NCBI GenBank assembly: GCA_050288705.1
Contig: JBNKEI010000095.1
Coordinates: forward strand, 1-13,892
Direction: 5' to 3'
Length of the DNA: 13,892 nucleotides
From: JBNKEI01 sp050288705
Lineage (GTDB): Bacteria > Myxococcota > Myxococcia > Myxococcales > UBA5297
Positions 7,142 to 13,892 of the stretch are shown here, one piece after another (position 1 is the stretch's first letter; each line of letters opens with the position of its first letter). A program made the position numbers and the translations under genes. Under the pieces are notes generated by a model. It ran no database searches and was not told the origin of the DNA. It saw only the letters and a program-made list of their open reading frames with translations.

Positions 7142-7194
7142 GGTGAGGGCTTGTGGTTGAGACCCTCACCTTAATTCTCTTCCAAAGGAAGAGA
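7142..7194. repeat. REP-like two-stem element downstream of rpe
   Basis: The first stem pairs GGTGAGGG (7142-7149) with CCCTCACC (7163-7170). The second pairs TCTCTTCC (7176-7183) with GGAAGAGA (7187-7194) around AAA. The ACCCTCACC-TTAATT-CTCTTCC wording matches a widespread proteobacterial intergenic repeat (CCCTCACCCTAACCCTCTCCC type). It ends 33 bp from the 3' end of rpe, where it may stabilise or end the fba-rpe transcript. Confidence 0.65.
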
Positions 7195-7227
7195 GTACTG
7201 TTGGCAGACTTGGTGAGATTGAGTCTG

Positions 7228-7887
7228 TTATTGGTATTTAGGATTGGTTCGTAGTGCAGAGATGGCCAAACGGTAATCAGAAGAATTGAACACTGCCGAA
7301 CCGGCAACCAAAATGTTGGCGCCGGCTTCTCTGACCATAGCGGCGGTTTCTGCTTGGATGCCTCCGTCAACCTCAATATCGACGGAAAGATTGCGACTTT
7401 GGATCATGTTTTTTAGGCGGCGAATTTTGTCTAGTGCCGTCGGCAGAAAAGACTGTCCTCCAAATCCCGGATTGACGCTCATGATCAACACCATTCCTAC
7501 CTGGTCCAGAATTTCTTCTACCTGGCAAAGAGGCGTTGCTGGATTAAGCGCCACTCCCGGCATAGCCCCGGTTTCACGAATTTGACCGAGTGTGCGGTGT
7601 AGATGACCGCATGCTTCTGCGTGAACACTAATGCGGGCAGCGCCTGCGCTTGCAAAGTCGCTAATATATTTTTCTGGTTCGACAATCATTAGATGCACAT
7701 CAAGAGGAAGCTTAGTGGCCTTTTTAACCGCTTGTACTACCAAAGGTCCGATAGTGAGATTAGGGACAAAGCGGCCGTCCATTACATCAATATGAACAAA
7801 ATCAGCACCCGCTGACTCTATGGCGCGTATTTCTTCCGCTAGCCGGCCAAAATCGGCGGAAAGAATGGAGGGGGCAATCATACTCAT
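7228..7887 (-). CDS. rpe: ribulose-phosphate 3-epimerase
   Basis: Interconverts ribulose 5-phosphate and xylulose 5-phosphate in the pentose phosphate pathway; a cytoplasmic TIM-barrel metalloenzyme. The family signatures are all present: MIAPSILSADF at the start, VHIDVMDGRFVPN (metal His32 and Asp34), DVHLM (His65), VNPGFGGQSF (phosphate loop), IEVDGGI (Asp174) and NILVAGSAVF. I chose the ATG at 7887, giving 219 residues as expected (E. coli 225), because it starts at the family's conserved N-terminus and has GGGAG about 6 nt upstream. The open frame extends further upstream into fba, but that part is not Rpe-like. It lies 56 bp downstream of fba and is probably co-transcribed. Confidence 0.96.
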   Translation of the reverse strand: MSMIAPSILSADFGRLAEEIRAIESAGADFVHIDVMDGRFVPNLTIGPLVVQAVKKATKLPLDVHLMIVEPEKYISDFASAGAARISVHAEACGHLHRTLGQIRETGAMPGVALNPATPLCQVEEILDQVGMVLIMSVNPGFGGQSFLPTALDKIRRLKNMIQSRNLSVDIEVDGGIQAETAAMVREAGANILVAGSAVFNSSDYRLAISALRTNPKYQ

Positions 7888-7943
7888 AGAAACTCCCAAT
7901 TCATGCGTTTGAAAAACCAATCTGCCAGCGTCTATCAATGCTG

Positions 7944-8975
7944 TTAATGGCCTATAGGTGACGCGGCTTCCATTTTTCTTGCATACTTGCCCGACCGCGC
8001 GGCAGAATTCAACCATGCTCGTTGCAAAAAAACTTCCTGAGCTGCTTGGCAATTTTCTTTTCTTCCTTGCCAGGTTTGAAGAGATTTTTCTTGCAACGCC
8101 CTTCCAAACGAAAAGCTTAGTTGCCAGGGGCTGTGCCCGATTGAGTTTATTGCGTTAAGATTTTCGGTTGCCTGTTCTGGGCTTTGGCCGCCGGACAAAA
8201 AAACGATTCCCGGAACTGCCGCGGGAACAACTTGGCGAAAACAGCTTATGGTAGCTTGCGCTACTTGTTCTGGGCTAGCTTGAACCGGGTTTTCTTTTCC
8301 GGAAATAACCATGTTGGGTTTCAGCAGGGTAGCTTCCAGAAGTACGCAGTGCTCAAATAGGGCGGCAAATACCGCTTGAAGGGTAGCGGCAGTTGCCTCT
8401 CGGCATCGGTTTATATCATGCGTGCCGTCCATAAGTACTTCCGGCTCTACTATTGGTACGATGTCGGCTTCTTGGCACAAAGCAGCATACCTAGCCAGCG
8501 CATGAGCGTTTGCCTGAATACCTAGCCAACTTGGTTTTTGGTCAGCGATTATAATAACCGCCCTCCACTTTGCGAACTTGGCGCCTAGGTCGCGATAAGC
8601 GAATAGACGCTGGCGTAATCCATCCAAACCTTCGGTAACTTTCTCTCCTCCCGAATTGGCTAGCTCTTTGGCGCCCAGGTCCACCTTAATTCCCGGGTAG
8701 ATTTCTTTGTCGGCGAGCAGCTTGGCGAATGGAATCCCGCTGTTGGCTGCCTGTCTTATAGTTTCGTCAAAAAGAATTACCCCGCTGATGTATTTTTCTA
8801 TTTGATTGGTTGTAAATAACAACTCTCGGTAGTTTTTTCTAGTTTCTTCCGTGGAGTCAACCTGAATGGCATCAAATCTTTTTTTGATGGTCCCTTGGCT
8901 TTCATCGGCTGCTAGAATACCTTTTTCAGCTTGTACAAGAAATTGAGCGATTGTTTCCAATTTTTGTTTGTCCAT
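7944..8975 (-). CDS. fba: fructose-bisphosphate aldolase, class I
   Basis: Cleaves fructose 1,6-bisphosphate to dihydroxyacetone phosphate and glyceraldehyde 3-phosphate in glycolysis, and the reverse in gluconeogenesis, by a Schiff-base mechanism. The 343-residue protein matches the eukaryote-like class I family: GILAADES (Asp24), KWRAVI (Lys136), VPIVEPEVLMDG (Glu177, Glu179), LLEATLLKPNMV with the Schiff-base Lys219, FLSGGQSPEQAT and SFSFGRALQ. Length is close to the usual 340-365. The C-terminal tail lacks the Tyr that ends many animal enzymes. The ribosome site GAGGT lies about 9 nt before the ATG. It is the first gene of a minus-strand pair with rpe and is divergent from the lactonase-like gene. 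Confidence 0.96.
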   Translation of the reverse strand: MDKQKLETIAQFLVQAEKGILAADESQGTIKKRFDAIQVDSTEETRKNYRELLFTTNQIEKYISGVILFDETIRQAANSGIPFAKLLADKEIYPGIKVDLGAKELANSGGEKVTEGLDGLRQRLFAYRDLGAKFAKWRAVIIIADQKPSWLGIQANAHALARYAALCQEADIVPIVEPEVLMDGTHDINRCREATAATLQAVFAALFEHCVLLEATLLKPNMVISGKENPVQASPEQVAQATISCFRQVVPAAVPGIVFLSGGQSPEQATENLNAINSIGHSPWQLSFSFGRALQEKSLQTWQGRKENCQAAQEVFLQRAWLNSAARSGKYARKMEAASPIGH

Positions 8976-9019
8976 TGCTAATTACCTCGATCTCCCGACA
9001 AAACTACTAAGGAATACTG

Positions 9020-9048
9020 GCTATGAATGCTTGCTAGACCTATTTCAA
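9020..9048 (-). promoter_or_regulatory. weak candidate promoter for fba-rpe
   Basis: On the minus strand, TTGAAA (9043-9048) and CATAGC (9020-9025) are spaced by 17 bp in the 133-bp divergent region between fba and the lactonase-like gene. The -35 is good, the -10 poor (3 of 6). No clear promoter is seen for the plus-strand gene. Confidence 0.25.
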
Positions 9049-9108
9049 AGTTATCCCTCTCAATTTAGGTTTTTCTAAAAAGGGGGACTACAAAAAAGGA
9101 GAAAAAAA

Positions 9109-10230
9109 GTGAACAAAAAGCTATTATTTTTAATGGCGACATTTTTGAGTCTAATACTATGCTCGCTTTCGGCTTTTGCCAATCATTTGGATGGCATTGC
9201 TAAAAAGGGCGCTGTCTATACCATGACTAACGCTGAAGAAAACAATCAAGTTGTGGTCTATAAGCGCAACCAGATGGGATTGCTTACTTTGGTTGGCATG
9301 GTATCGACCCAAGGACGCGGTTCTGGTGGGGAACTAGACCCCCTAGGGTCGCAAGGATCGTTGATATTAACTAAGGACCATAGATGGTTGCTTGCAGTTA
9401 ATGCAGGAAGCAATGAAATTTCTGTGTTCCGAGTTCTTGCAGACGGTCTAAAGCTGGTGGAAAAAGTCGATTCAGGCGGGCAGTTTCCGGTTAGTCTGAC
9501 GGTTATTGATCGGCAAGTGTATGTTCTGAACGCTGGGGAATCGCCTAATATTACCGGATATTATCTAAGTCATTGCGGTCGCTTACGTCCTATTCAGGGG
9601 TCTACAAGACCTCTGGGATCGGGGGCATTCGCGCAGGTGGGGTTACATCCTGCGGGGGGCTTTCTGGTGGTGACCAATCGGGGGGGCGATGAAATTCTAG
9701 TGTTTCCAATGGATGAATATGATCTTCCGGCTAATCAACCGGTGAAGACAGCATCTAGTGGGAAGGCTCCTTTTGGTTTTGTTTTCGGTAAAGACAAAGA
9801 GCTTGTGGTGGCAGAAGCCGGAAGCGGCGCAGTTTCTCTATACCAAATTAGGCAGGATGGAACCTTGAAGGGCATCAATCTTTCGGTGGAAAACGGACAA
9901 CAGGCAACTTGTTGGATTGTAAAAAACAGGAAAGGCTATATTTATACAGCCAATACAGTAAGCGACACTATTTCCGCGTATCGCCTGCTTAAAGACAGCT
10001 GGTGGAACCAGGAATACACGGAAAGGCTTGTTTTGCTCGATCCTATAGCCGGACAAGGGAGCAGCCCAATCGACATGGACCTCGCTGCTAAAGGTCAATT
10101 TCTTTATGTGCTTAACCCCGCGGCGCAGGCTATAGATGCGTTTGAAGTTCAACCGGATGGAGGTTTGCGATTCTTGGGCGCTGCTAGTGGTGAATTTTCG
10201 ATTTTTGCACAGGGCGTTGCGGCTTATTGA
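9109..10230 (+). CDS. secreted lactonase-family beta-propeller protein
   Basis: The 373-residue protein starts with a typical signal peptide: MNKK, a hydrophobic core, and a likely cut after AFA (residue 24), so it should be exported. The mature part is built of repeated strand units with YVLNAG, LLAVNAGSNEISVFRV, VVTNRGGDEILVF and YTANTVSDTISAY. These match the seven-bladed propeller of the 6-phosphogluconolactonase/3-carboxymuconate-cyclase family (PF10282). Export argues against a role in the cytosolic pentose phosphate pathway despite the nearby rpe; the substrate is unknown. The start is a GTG with an excellent ribosome site, AAGGAG (9096-9101), 7 nt upstream. The methyltransferase gene follows after 37 bp, probably in one transcript. 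Confidence 0.85.
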   Translation: MNKKLLFLMATFLSLILCSLSAFANHLDGIAKKGAVYTMTNAEENNQVVVYKRNQMGLLTLVGMVSTQGRGSGGELDPLGSQGSLILTKDHRWLLAVNAGSNEISVFRVLADGLKLVEKVDSGGQFPVSLTVIDRQVYVLNAGESPNITGYYLSHCGRLRPIQGSTRPLGSGAFAQVGLHPAGGFLVVTNRGGDEILVFPMDEYDLPANQPVKTASSGKAPFGFVFGKDKELVVAEAGSGAVSLYQIRQDGTLKGINLSVENGQQATCWIVKNRKGYIYTANTVSDTISAYRLLKDSWWNQEYTERLVLLDPIAGQGSSPIDMDLAAKGQFLYVLNPAAQAIDAFEVQPDGGLRFLGAASGEFSIFAQGVAAY

Positions 10231-10267
10231 AATTTGAAGAGCAACCTGGTGAGGTGCTTTTCTAGGA

Positions 10268-11026
10268 GTGTCTCATCTCTACAGGTATCACGTGATTTCC
10301 ACCAATAAATCTTCATCTACTGACGGTTTGCTTAAGACTACGGTTCTTGACCGAATCATTGCGGTCGCGACTGGCCTGGTTCTCGAACTGATTGCCAGGC
10401 CGATCGATCTTGCGCTTCTTCTTATTATTATGGTTTTACGTCCAACCTTACTTTTTGCATACCTGAAACTGTGGGTTACTGAGATTGTTCGTTCGCCATA
10501 TCGCTGGCCAAAATCATTCGAATCAGCGCTTCGTCTTAAGGCCAGCGGCCAGCAAAGGCGGGAGTTGCTCTACGGCGAAGTGATAATGGCAACGGCAATA
10601 TTTCTTTTTTGGCGAGCTGGTATGGGCGGTGGCTCGCAGCTTGTCGATTTGGGGGCGGGTAGAGGTCGTTCTTTGCTTGCGGCGCGATGGCTAGGAGCCG
10701 AGGCGCGAGGCATCGAATTGCTGGAATCGCATGTGCGGCTTACTGCGCCGGCGCTTAAGGCGGCGGGAGCTGTTCTTGAACAAGGGGACGCAATGCAGGC
10801 CTCATGCAAAGAGGCTACGCACATTTTTTTGAATTGGTGTGGGTTTAGTGATGCCACCAAATCTCGCATTAGTGAGCAATTGCGCAATTGCCGCCCTGGT
10901 ACTCGCATTATTGCGGTTACTCGGCCAGTAAAGGGAAAGGAATTCGTGATTCGCGCCCAGACTTTGGGGTTGTTTACCTGGGGAGTAGAGCGTGTCTGGA
11001 TTCAGGAATTTCGTCCGCATTGCTAA
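10268..11026 (+). CDS. membrane-anchored class I SAM methyltransferase
   Basis: The 252-residue protein contains a Rossmann methyltransferase core: motif I as LVDLGAGRGRS (125-135), an acidic motif II region ARGIELLESH (146-155), and a motif IV-like HIFLNWCGF (185-193). Before it lie one or two hydrophobic segments (about 29-43 and 46-72), so the enzyme is probably held at the inner membrane. The substrate cannot be told. The start is uncertain: GTG at 10268 has only GAGGTG 11 nt upstream; GTG at 10292 is an alternative with a poor site. It lies 37 bp after the lactonase-like gene and ends 13 bp from the convergent ndh, with a T6 stretch between. Confidence 0.75.
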   Translation: MSHLYRYHVISTNKSSSTDGLLKTTVLDRIIAVATGLVLELIARPIDLALLLIIMVLRPTLLFAYLKLWVTEIVRSPYRWPKSFESALRLKASGQQRRELLYGEVIMATAIFLFWRAGMGGGSQLVDLGAGRGRSLLAARWLGAEARGIELLESHVRLTAPALKAAGAVLEQGDAMQASCKEATHIFLNWCGFSDATKSRISEQLRNCRPGTRIIAVTRPVKGKEFVIRAQTLGLFTWGVERVWIQEFRPHC

Positions 11027-11039
11027 TTGTTTTTTATTA

Positions 11040-12431
11040 CTATCCCATTGGTTTGAACGAGAGTTGCGTAATCAAGCGTCTTTGCGATCCGTATTCCACG
11101 ACCCAATCAATTGCTGCCTTGGTGCGATTTTCTAACCCCTTGAGCTCTATTAAGTAAAAGGCATGCCATAAAAGCCAAGCAATAAATCCGTCGAACACTA
11201 GTTTTCCAATGTGTATTACCGCGTTATTGCGTCCAAGATATAGTAATTCACCCTCATTACGATATTTAAAAGGCTTTAGAGGTAATCCTTGCAAACTGCG
11301 TGTAATATTGAGAGCGGCTGCTTTGCCCATTTGGATTGCTCCAGGAGCATTGGGAGGTGCAGCAGTAGTACGGTAAGAAGTTTCCGCTATATCTCCAATG
11401 CAGTAAACTTCCGGATTACTGGAAAGATTCAAAAAAGGCGATACTTTGAGCCGCCCACCACGTCCTTGCTGGACCGGCAATGTTTCGGCTAGTGGATTAG
11501 CTCTTACTCCGCCGGTCCATATGAAATGTCCTGGCGAAAGTAGCTTCCCCTCGCTAGTACGCAGGTGACCATTCTCAATTCCGCTGATTCGTGTTTTGGT
11601 AAGAACTTTGATGCCCAAGCGTTCTAAATGCTTAATTGCTCGTTTTCGTGTCTGCTTACTCATTTCGGAAAGAGGGTGTTCGTGGGCTTCTATTAAGTCG
11701 ATAAACACTTCATGGGGTTGAATATTAGGGTAATACTGAGAGCAGGTTCGGCGAAATTCATCTAGGGAAGTTGCTAGCTCCACTCCGGTTGAACCTGCTC
11801 CAATAACATGAAAAGTTAGAAGCTCTCGTTTCACTTGTTTGTCAACAGTGTATGCGGCTTTTTCAAAAGATTCGGCTAGCTTATTGCGTAGTATTATTCC
11901 ATCGTTAAGGCTTTTAAGCGTAAGTGCCTGTTGCGCAGTATCGTGCTGCCCAAAGAAATGAGCTACGCTTCCCAGTGCAATTACTAATGTATCGTAAGTA
12001 ATGTCACCCGATTCAGTGTTAATGTGACGGTGCGCTAAATCAATATTTTTCACTGCGCATTGTCGAAACTGCGTTCTATCGATTCCACTTGCCTGGCTGC
12101 GCAGCGGAAGTCCAATATGCTCAGGCTCCACTTGCCCGGCGGCGACTTGGTGGAGCATAGGGGTGAAAAGATGGTAATTATTGCGATCGATAAGTAATAT
12201 TTCTACTGGTTTACCAAGCGCAAGCTTATTAAGTTTCTTTGCAGCCGTAAAACCGGCAAAGCCAGCTCCCAAAATTACTATTCGGTGAGGGGCCAATTGT
12301 TCATTGCTAGCAATTCTTTTTTGTAGTCTTAGGCGTCGCTGTGCGCGTGATTTTTTTAGTCCCAGGTGTGCTCCGAAAACGCCCAACAGAGAAGCTGTTC
12401 CTAACCCAGCCAACTTCCATATCGGTTTCAT
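11040..12431 (-). CDS. ndh: type II NADH dehydrogenase (NDH-2)
   Basis: NDH-2 moves electrons from NADH to quinone without pumping protons, on the inner face of the cytoplasmic membrane. The 463-residue protein has an FAD-binding IVILGAGFAG (51-60), the quinone-side motif LHQVAAG (93-99), an NADH-binding VIGAGSTGVELA (209-220), the second FAD contact YCIGDIA, and a C-terminal amphipathic membrane-binding region (about 425-455). Unusually it adds an N-terminal extension of about 48 residues with a hydrophobic segment (7-25) and a basic stretch (26-40), suggesting a second anchor. The start ATG at 12431 has a GA-rich leader (GAGAGGG). It is convergent with the methyltransferase gene and divergent from the small membrane protein. 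Confidence 0.93.
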   Translation of the reverse strand: MKPIWKLAGLGTASLLGVFGAHLGLKKSRAQRRLRLQKRIASNEQLAPHRIVILGAGFAGFTAAKKLNKLALGKPVEILLIDRNNYHLFTPMLHQVAAGQVEPEHIGLPLRSQASGIDRTQFRQCAVKNIDLAHRHINTESGDITYDTLVIALGSVAHFFGQHDTAQQALTLKSLNDGIILRNKLAESFEKAAYTVDKQVKRELLTFHVIGAGSTGVELATSLDEFRRTCSQYYPNIQPHEVFIDLIEAHEHPLSEMSKQTRKRAIKHLERLGIKVLTKTRISGIENGHLRTSEGKLLSPGHFIWTGGVRANPLAETLPVQQGRGGRLKVSPFLNLSSNPEVYCIGDIAETSYRTTAAPPNAPGAIQMGKAAALNITRSLQGLPLKPFKYRNEGELLYLGRNNAVIHIGKLVFDGFIAWLLWHAFYLIELKGLENRTKAAIDWVVEYGSQRRLITQLSFKPMG

Positions 12432-12528
12432 GTTCGCCGCCCTCTCTTTTGTCGGTGCTTACCCGTGCGCGCCATTAAGCGTTCTCGCTGCTTGATGTCT
12501 CTATTTGGGTTATGCAGTGTGCTTGCAA

Positions 12529-12556
12529 ATGACAAGTGCTGTTCGATTAGTATAAT
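12529..12556 (+). promoter_or_regulatory. strong sigma-70-type promoter
   Basis: ATGACA (12529-12534, five of six to TTGACA) and a perfect TATAAT (12551-12556) are spaced by 16 bp. Transcription would start near 12563, giving a leader of about 50 nt to the ATG at 12613. It is the best promoter match seen in the window. Confidence 0.65.
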
Positions 12557-12612
12557 TTTAATGCTATAAGTATTTAGGCGGTGAAAATGCGAGAAGCTAC
12601 TGAAAGGAAAGT

Positions 12613-12774
12613 ATGTATTCTAAAAAATTATATATATTCGGAATGGTAGTGGGCTCTTTGGCTGGAGGATATATTGCTGGCTTGTTCGGAGCGAGCACGT
12701 TTTCTTTTTCGGCACTAGGCGCAAGTGTTCTCGGAGGCTTTGCAGGAATCTACCTGGCGCATCGATTGCAATAA
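12613..12774 (+). CDS. small glycine-rich membrane protein
   Basis: This 53-residue frame starts with ATG after AAGGA and a strong promoter. It encodes a short basic start (MYSKK), then two hydrophobic Gly/Ala-rich stretches, VVGSLAGGYIAGLFG (12-26) and SALGASVLGGFAGIYLA (33-49), and ends in HRLQ. The small-xxx-small spacing resembles glycine zippers of tiny inner-membrane proteins; a similar layout occurs in many uncharacterised bacterial proteins. No function is assignable. It is divergent from ndh. Confidence 0.7.
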   Translation: MYSKKLYIFGMVVGSLAGGYIAGLFGASTFSFSALGASVLGGFAGIYLAHRLQ

Positions 12775-12918
12775 CTGCTAGCGTTCGTTGTCTCCGAGGG
12801 TTTTTCTTGACAACTGGTGGTGACCGGCGCTTTAGGCTTCTTAAATGATTTCATTTTATAATTGTGTTGCAAATTCGGAGCTGCTGGAGGAGGAAACCTT
12901 TATTATTACTTATCGGTC

Positions 12919-13332
12919 TTAAAACCCGATTTCCCAAAGCCGGGTAAGAAATTCTTCTACCGGCAAAATCAGTATGCCATCGTCAGTTTGTCGCGCAGTA
13001 GCTTCCCGGCAGATAACTATGCGATTTTTGAAAGTGGATTCTTCTGAGATAGCTCGTAAACCCTTGAAATCGGTGTCATGAAGTCTGGTGGAAGATTTAA
13101 CTTCAATAGCCAGTTCTTCGTCGATCACGAAATCGACTTCGCGTTGGTCCACCGTACGCCAGTACGCTAGTGGACGGTCGTCATGTCGGTAGGAAAGCCA
13201 AGCTCTAAGCTCCTGAAAGATGAACTGTTCAAGTGCTTGTCCCCACTCGGAGGAATCTTGCCGAGGTCCCAGAAGAAAGAGGCTTTTCTTAGCAGCTACT
13301 GGGGATAAATGCAGTTTTCGTCCGAGGTTCAT
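12919..13332 (-). pseudogene. DUF4143-type ATPase with internal deletion
   Basis: The intact family (often 380-450 residues) has an N-terminal AAA-like ATPase and a C-terminal DUF4143 nuclease-like domain. Here the start MNLGRKLHLSPVAAKKS and FLLGPRQ reaches the first half of Walker A (normally GPRQTGKS). It then jumps at about 13257 straight into the C-terminal domain: LEQFIFQELRAWLSYR, PLAYWRT, EVDFVIDEELAIEVKSS and ILPVEEFLTRLW. About 240 residues, including the GKS, Walker B and sensor parts, are lost. The join is in frame, so a 137-residue protein could still be made, but not an active ATPase. I start at the ATG at 13332; a TTG at 13368 is upstream. Confidence 0.8.
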
Positions 13333-13364
13333 GCCCAAAAAAATAGCCGATGTGATGTTTTTCG

Positions 13365-13533
13365 GCAATCAAGCTGCGGATTTTTGCCATTTTTCCGCAG
13401 TTGTTGCGGGAAAAAACCAGCAAATGCCCGAATTGGAAAGCGGTAATGATGGCGCGAGATTCTCCTGGACGAAGTTCCCCCAATTCTGCAACCGAGCGAG
13501 AGCTAGTTCATCGGCGATTATGGCTCTGCGCTG
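13365..13533 (-). pseudogene. possible PIN-domain remnant
   Basis: Upstream of the ATPase remnant, two minus-strand frames join as RAIIADELALAR then SVAELGELRPGESRAI and FGHLLVFSRN. The GELRPGESRAI stretch resembles the central acidic motif of PIN-domain toxins (GExxAI) followed by a strand. The expected second acidic pair is replaced by S-R-N. One frameshift near 13505 separates the parts, and no N-terminal half is seen. This is weak motif evidence only. Confidence 0.3.
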
Positions 13534-13602
13534 TGTTCCATTTCGTTGGCATGAGCGAGATAACAGTGAATATTTTTAAATCGATTTCGTCGATTCGCGA
13601 TC

Positions 13603-13892
13603 ATGGAGCTCGATGGTTACCAAATTATTGCGCGGCTCTCCGAGAGTAATGACAGCGAGGTGTTCCGGGCACGCCGACTCTCTGACGGTGGGTCGGTTCT
13701 TCTCCAGGTAATCAAGCCTGAAGCGGCAACGCCTCGCAAGCTAGAGAGCGAAAGACGGGTTTTTGACCTAGTTGTCCACCTGGAAGGACCCGGAGTGCAG
13801 AAGGCTTACTCCTGGGAGTTGTCCCCGCGAGGTTGGATGATGGTGCTCGAGGACGTGGGAGGCGCTTTCCTCGAGTCCCATCTGCGTCATCG
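13603..13892 (+). CDS. trifunctional Ser/Thr kinase-ATPase-sensor kinase, N-terminal part
   Basis: The gene runs off the window after 96 codons. The visible part reads YQIIARLSESNDSEVFRARR, then VLLQVIKPEAATP with the ATP-binding Lys, GVQKAYSWELSPRG and MVLEDVGG. This matches the N-lobe of the very large proteins that join a PknB-like kinase, an AAA ATPase, GAF and a histidine kinase (around 1500-2000 residues). The glycine-rich loop is degenerate, as is usual in this group. The start at 13603 has no clear ribosome site, but it is the only start after the upstream in-frame stop. The DNA is GC-richer than most of the window. Downstream domains cannot be confirmed here. Confidence 0.75.
   Translation, partial: MELDGYQIIARLSESNDSEVFRARRLSDGGSVLLQVIKPEAATPRKLESERRVFDLVVHLEGPGVQKAYSWELSPRGWMMVLEDVGGAFLESHLRH

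Larger units (their letters stand above)
6758..7227. other. intergenic region with three inverted repeats
   Basis: These 470 bp lie between two minus-strand genes. They hold the upstream region of the beta-helix gene (6758 to about 6900) and the 3' region of rpe (about 7100-7227). No coding frame is supported. Three separate inverted repeats fall at 6915-6951, 7026-7062 and 7142-7194. None has a T-run placed for a clear intrinsic terminator on the minus strand. Confidence 0.6.

Noticed and set aside
7888..8052. Longer Rpe start at 8052
   Set aside because: The extra 55 residues overlap fba and do not resemble Rpe; the ATG at 7887 has a ribosome site and begins at the conserved N-terminus.
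12586..12648. Short leader peptide starting at ATG 12586
   Set aside because: No ribosome site, overlaps the better supported 12613 start, and no composition suggesting attenuation.
12787..12814. GTTGTC/GACAAC inverted pair after the small membrane gene
   Set aside because: Short arms, long loop, and the T-run lies in the loop, so it is not a credible terminator.

Overview
The window looks like an accessory, effector-rich stretch of a host-associated proteobacterial chromosome followed by a more ordinary metabolic block. The housekeeping genes (eukaryote-like class I aldolase, Rpe, NDH-2, a secreted lactonase-like propeller) and the REP-like intergenic palindromes fit a gammaproteobacterium living with eukaryotic cells. 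That placement is inference; no taxonomic marker gene is present. Many gene remnants point to ongoing genome decay.

Layout. (1) 1-1700: no intact gene. It holds a perfect hairpin (226-261), a nested REP-like palindrome (592-675), a frameshifted and truncated NYN-domain nuclease gene (955-1282), and a ~154-bp element with IS6-like terminal inverted repeats (1268-1421) whose left end supplies the stop codon of the broken NYN gene. (2) 1699-6757: a cluster of effector-like genes. These are a polyprenyl-synthase-like protein whose AT-richer, Ser-rich leader is joined to a GC-rich catalytic domain; a zeta-toxin-like P-loop kinase with a Ser/Asn-rich leader and no antitoxin; a decayed partial copy of that kinase gene; a pseudogene readable across three frames as a basic leader, an F-box-like domain and helical repeats; and, on the minus strand, a beta-helical repeat protein without a signal peptide. 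(3) 6758-7227: intergenic, with three inverted repeats. (4) 7228-8975 (minus): fba then rpe, a two-gene central-carbon operon. (5) 9109-11026 (plus): secreted beta-propeller lactonase-like protein, then a membrane-anchored SAM methyltransferase, convergent with (6) ndh (11040-12431, minus). (7) 12529-12774: a well-formed promoter and a 53-residue glycine-rich membrane protein. (8) 12919-13560 (minus): remnants of a DUF4143 ATPase (internal deletion removing most of the ATPase core) and possibly of a PIN-domain gene. (9) 13603 to the end: start of a large trifunctional Ser/Thr kinase-ATPase-histidine kinase sensor, cut by the window edge.

The most interesting part is 1699-6757. Five consecutive loci share polar, signal-peptide-free N-termini and domains that could act on host prenylation or isoprenoids, nucleotide-sugar or NAD-type substrates, and ubiquitin ligases, with signs of transfer, duplication and decay. 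Secretion and host targeting are inferred, not shown by the sequence.
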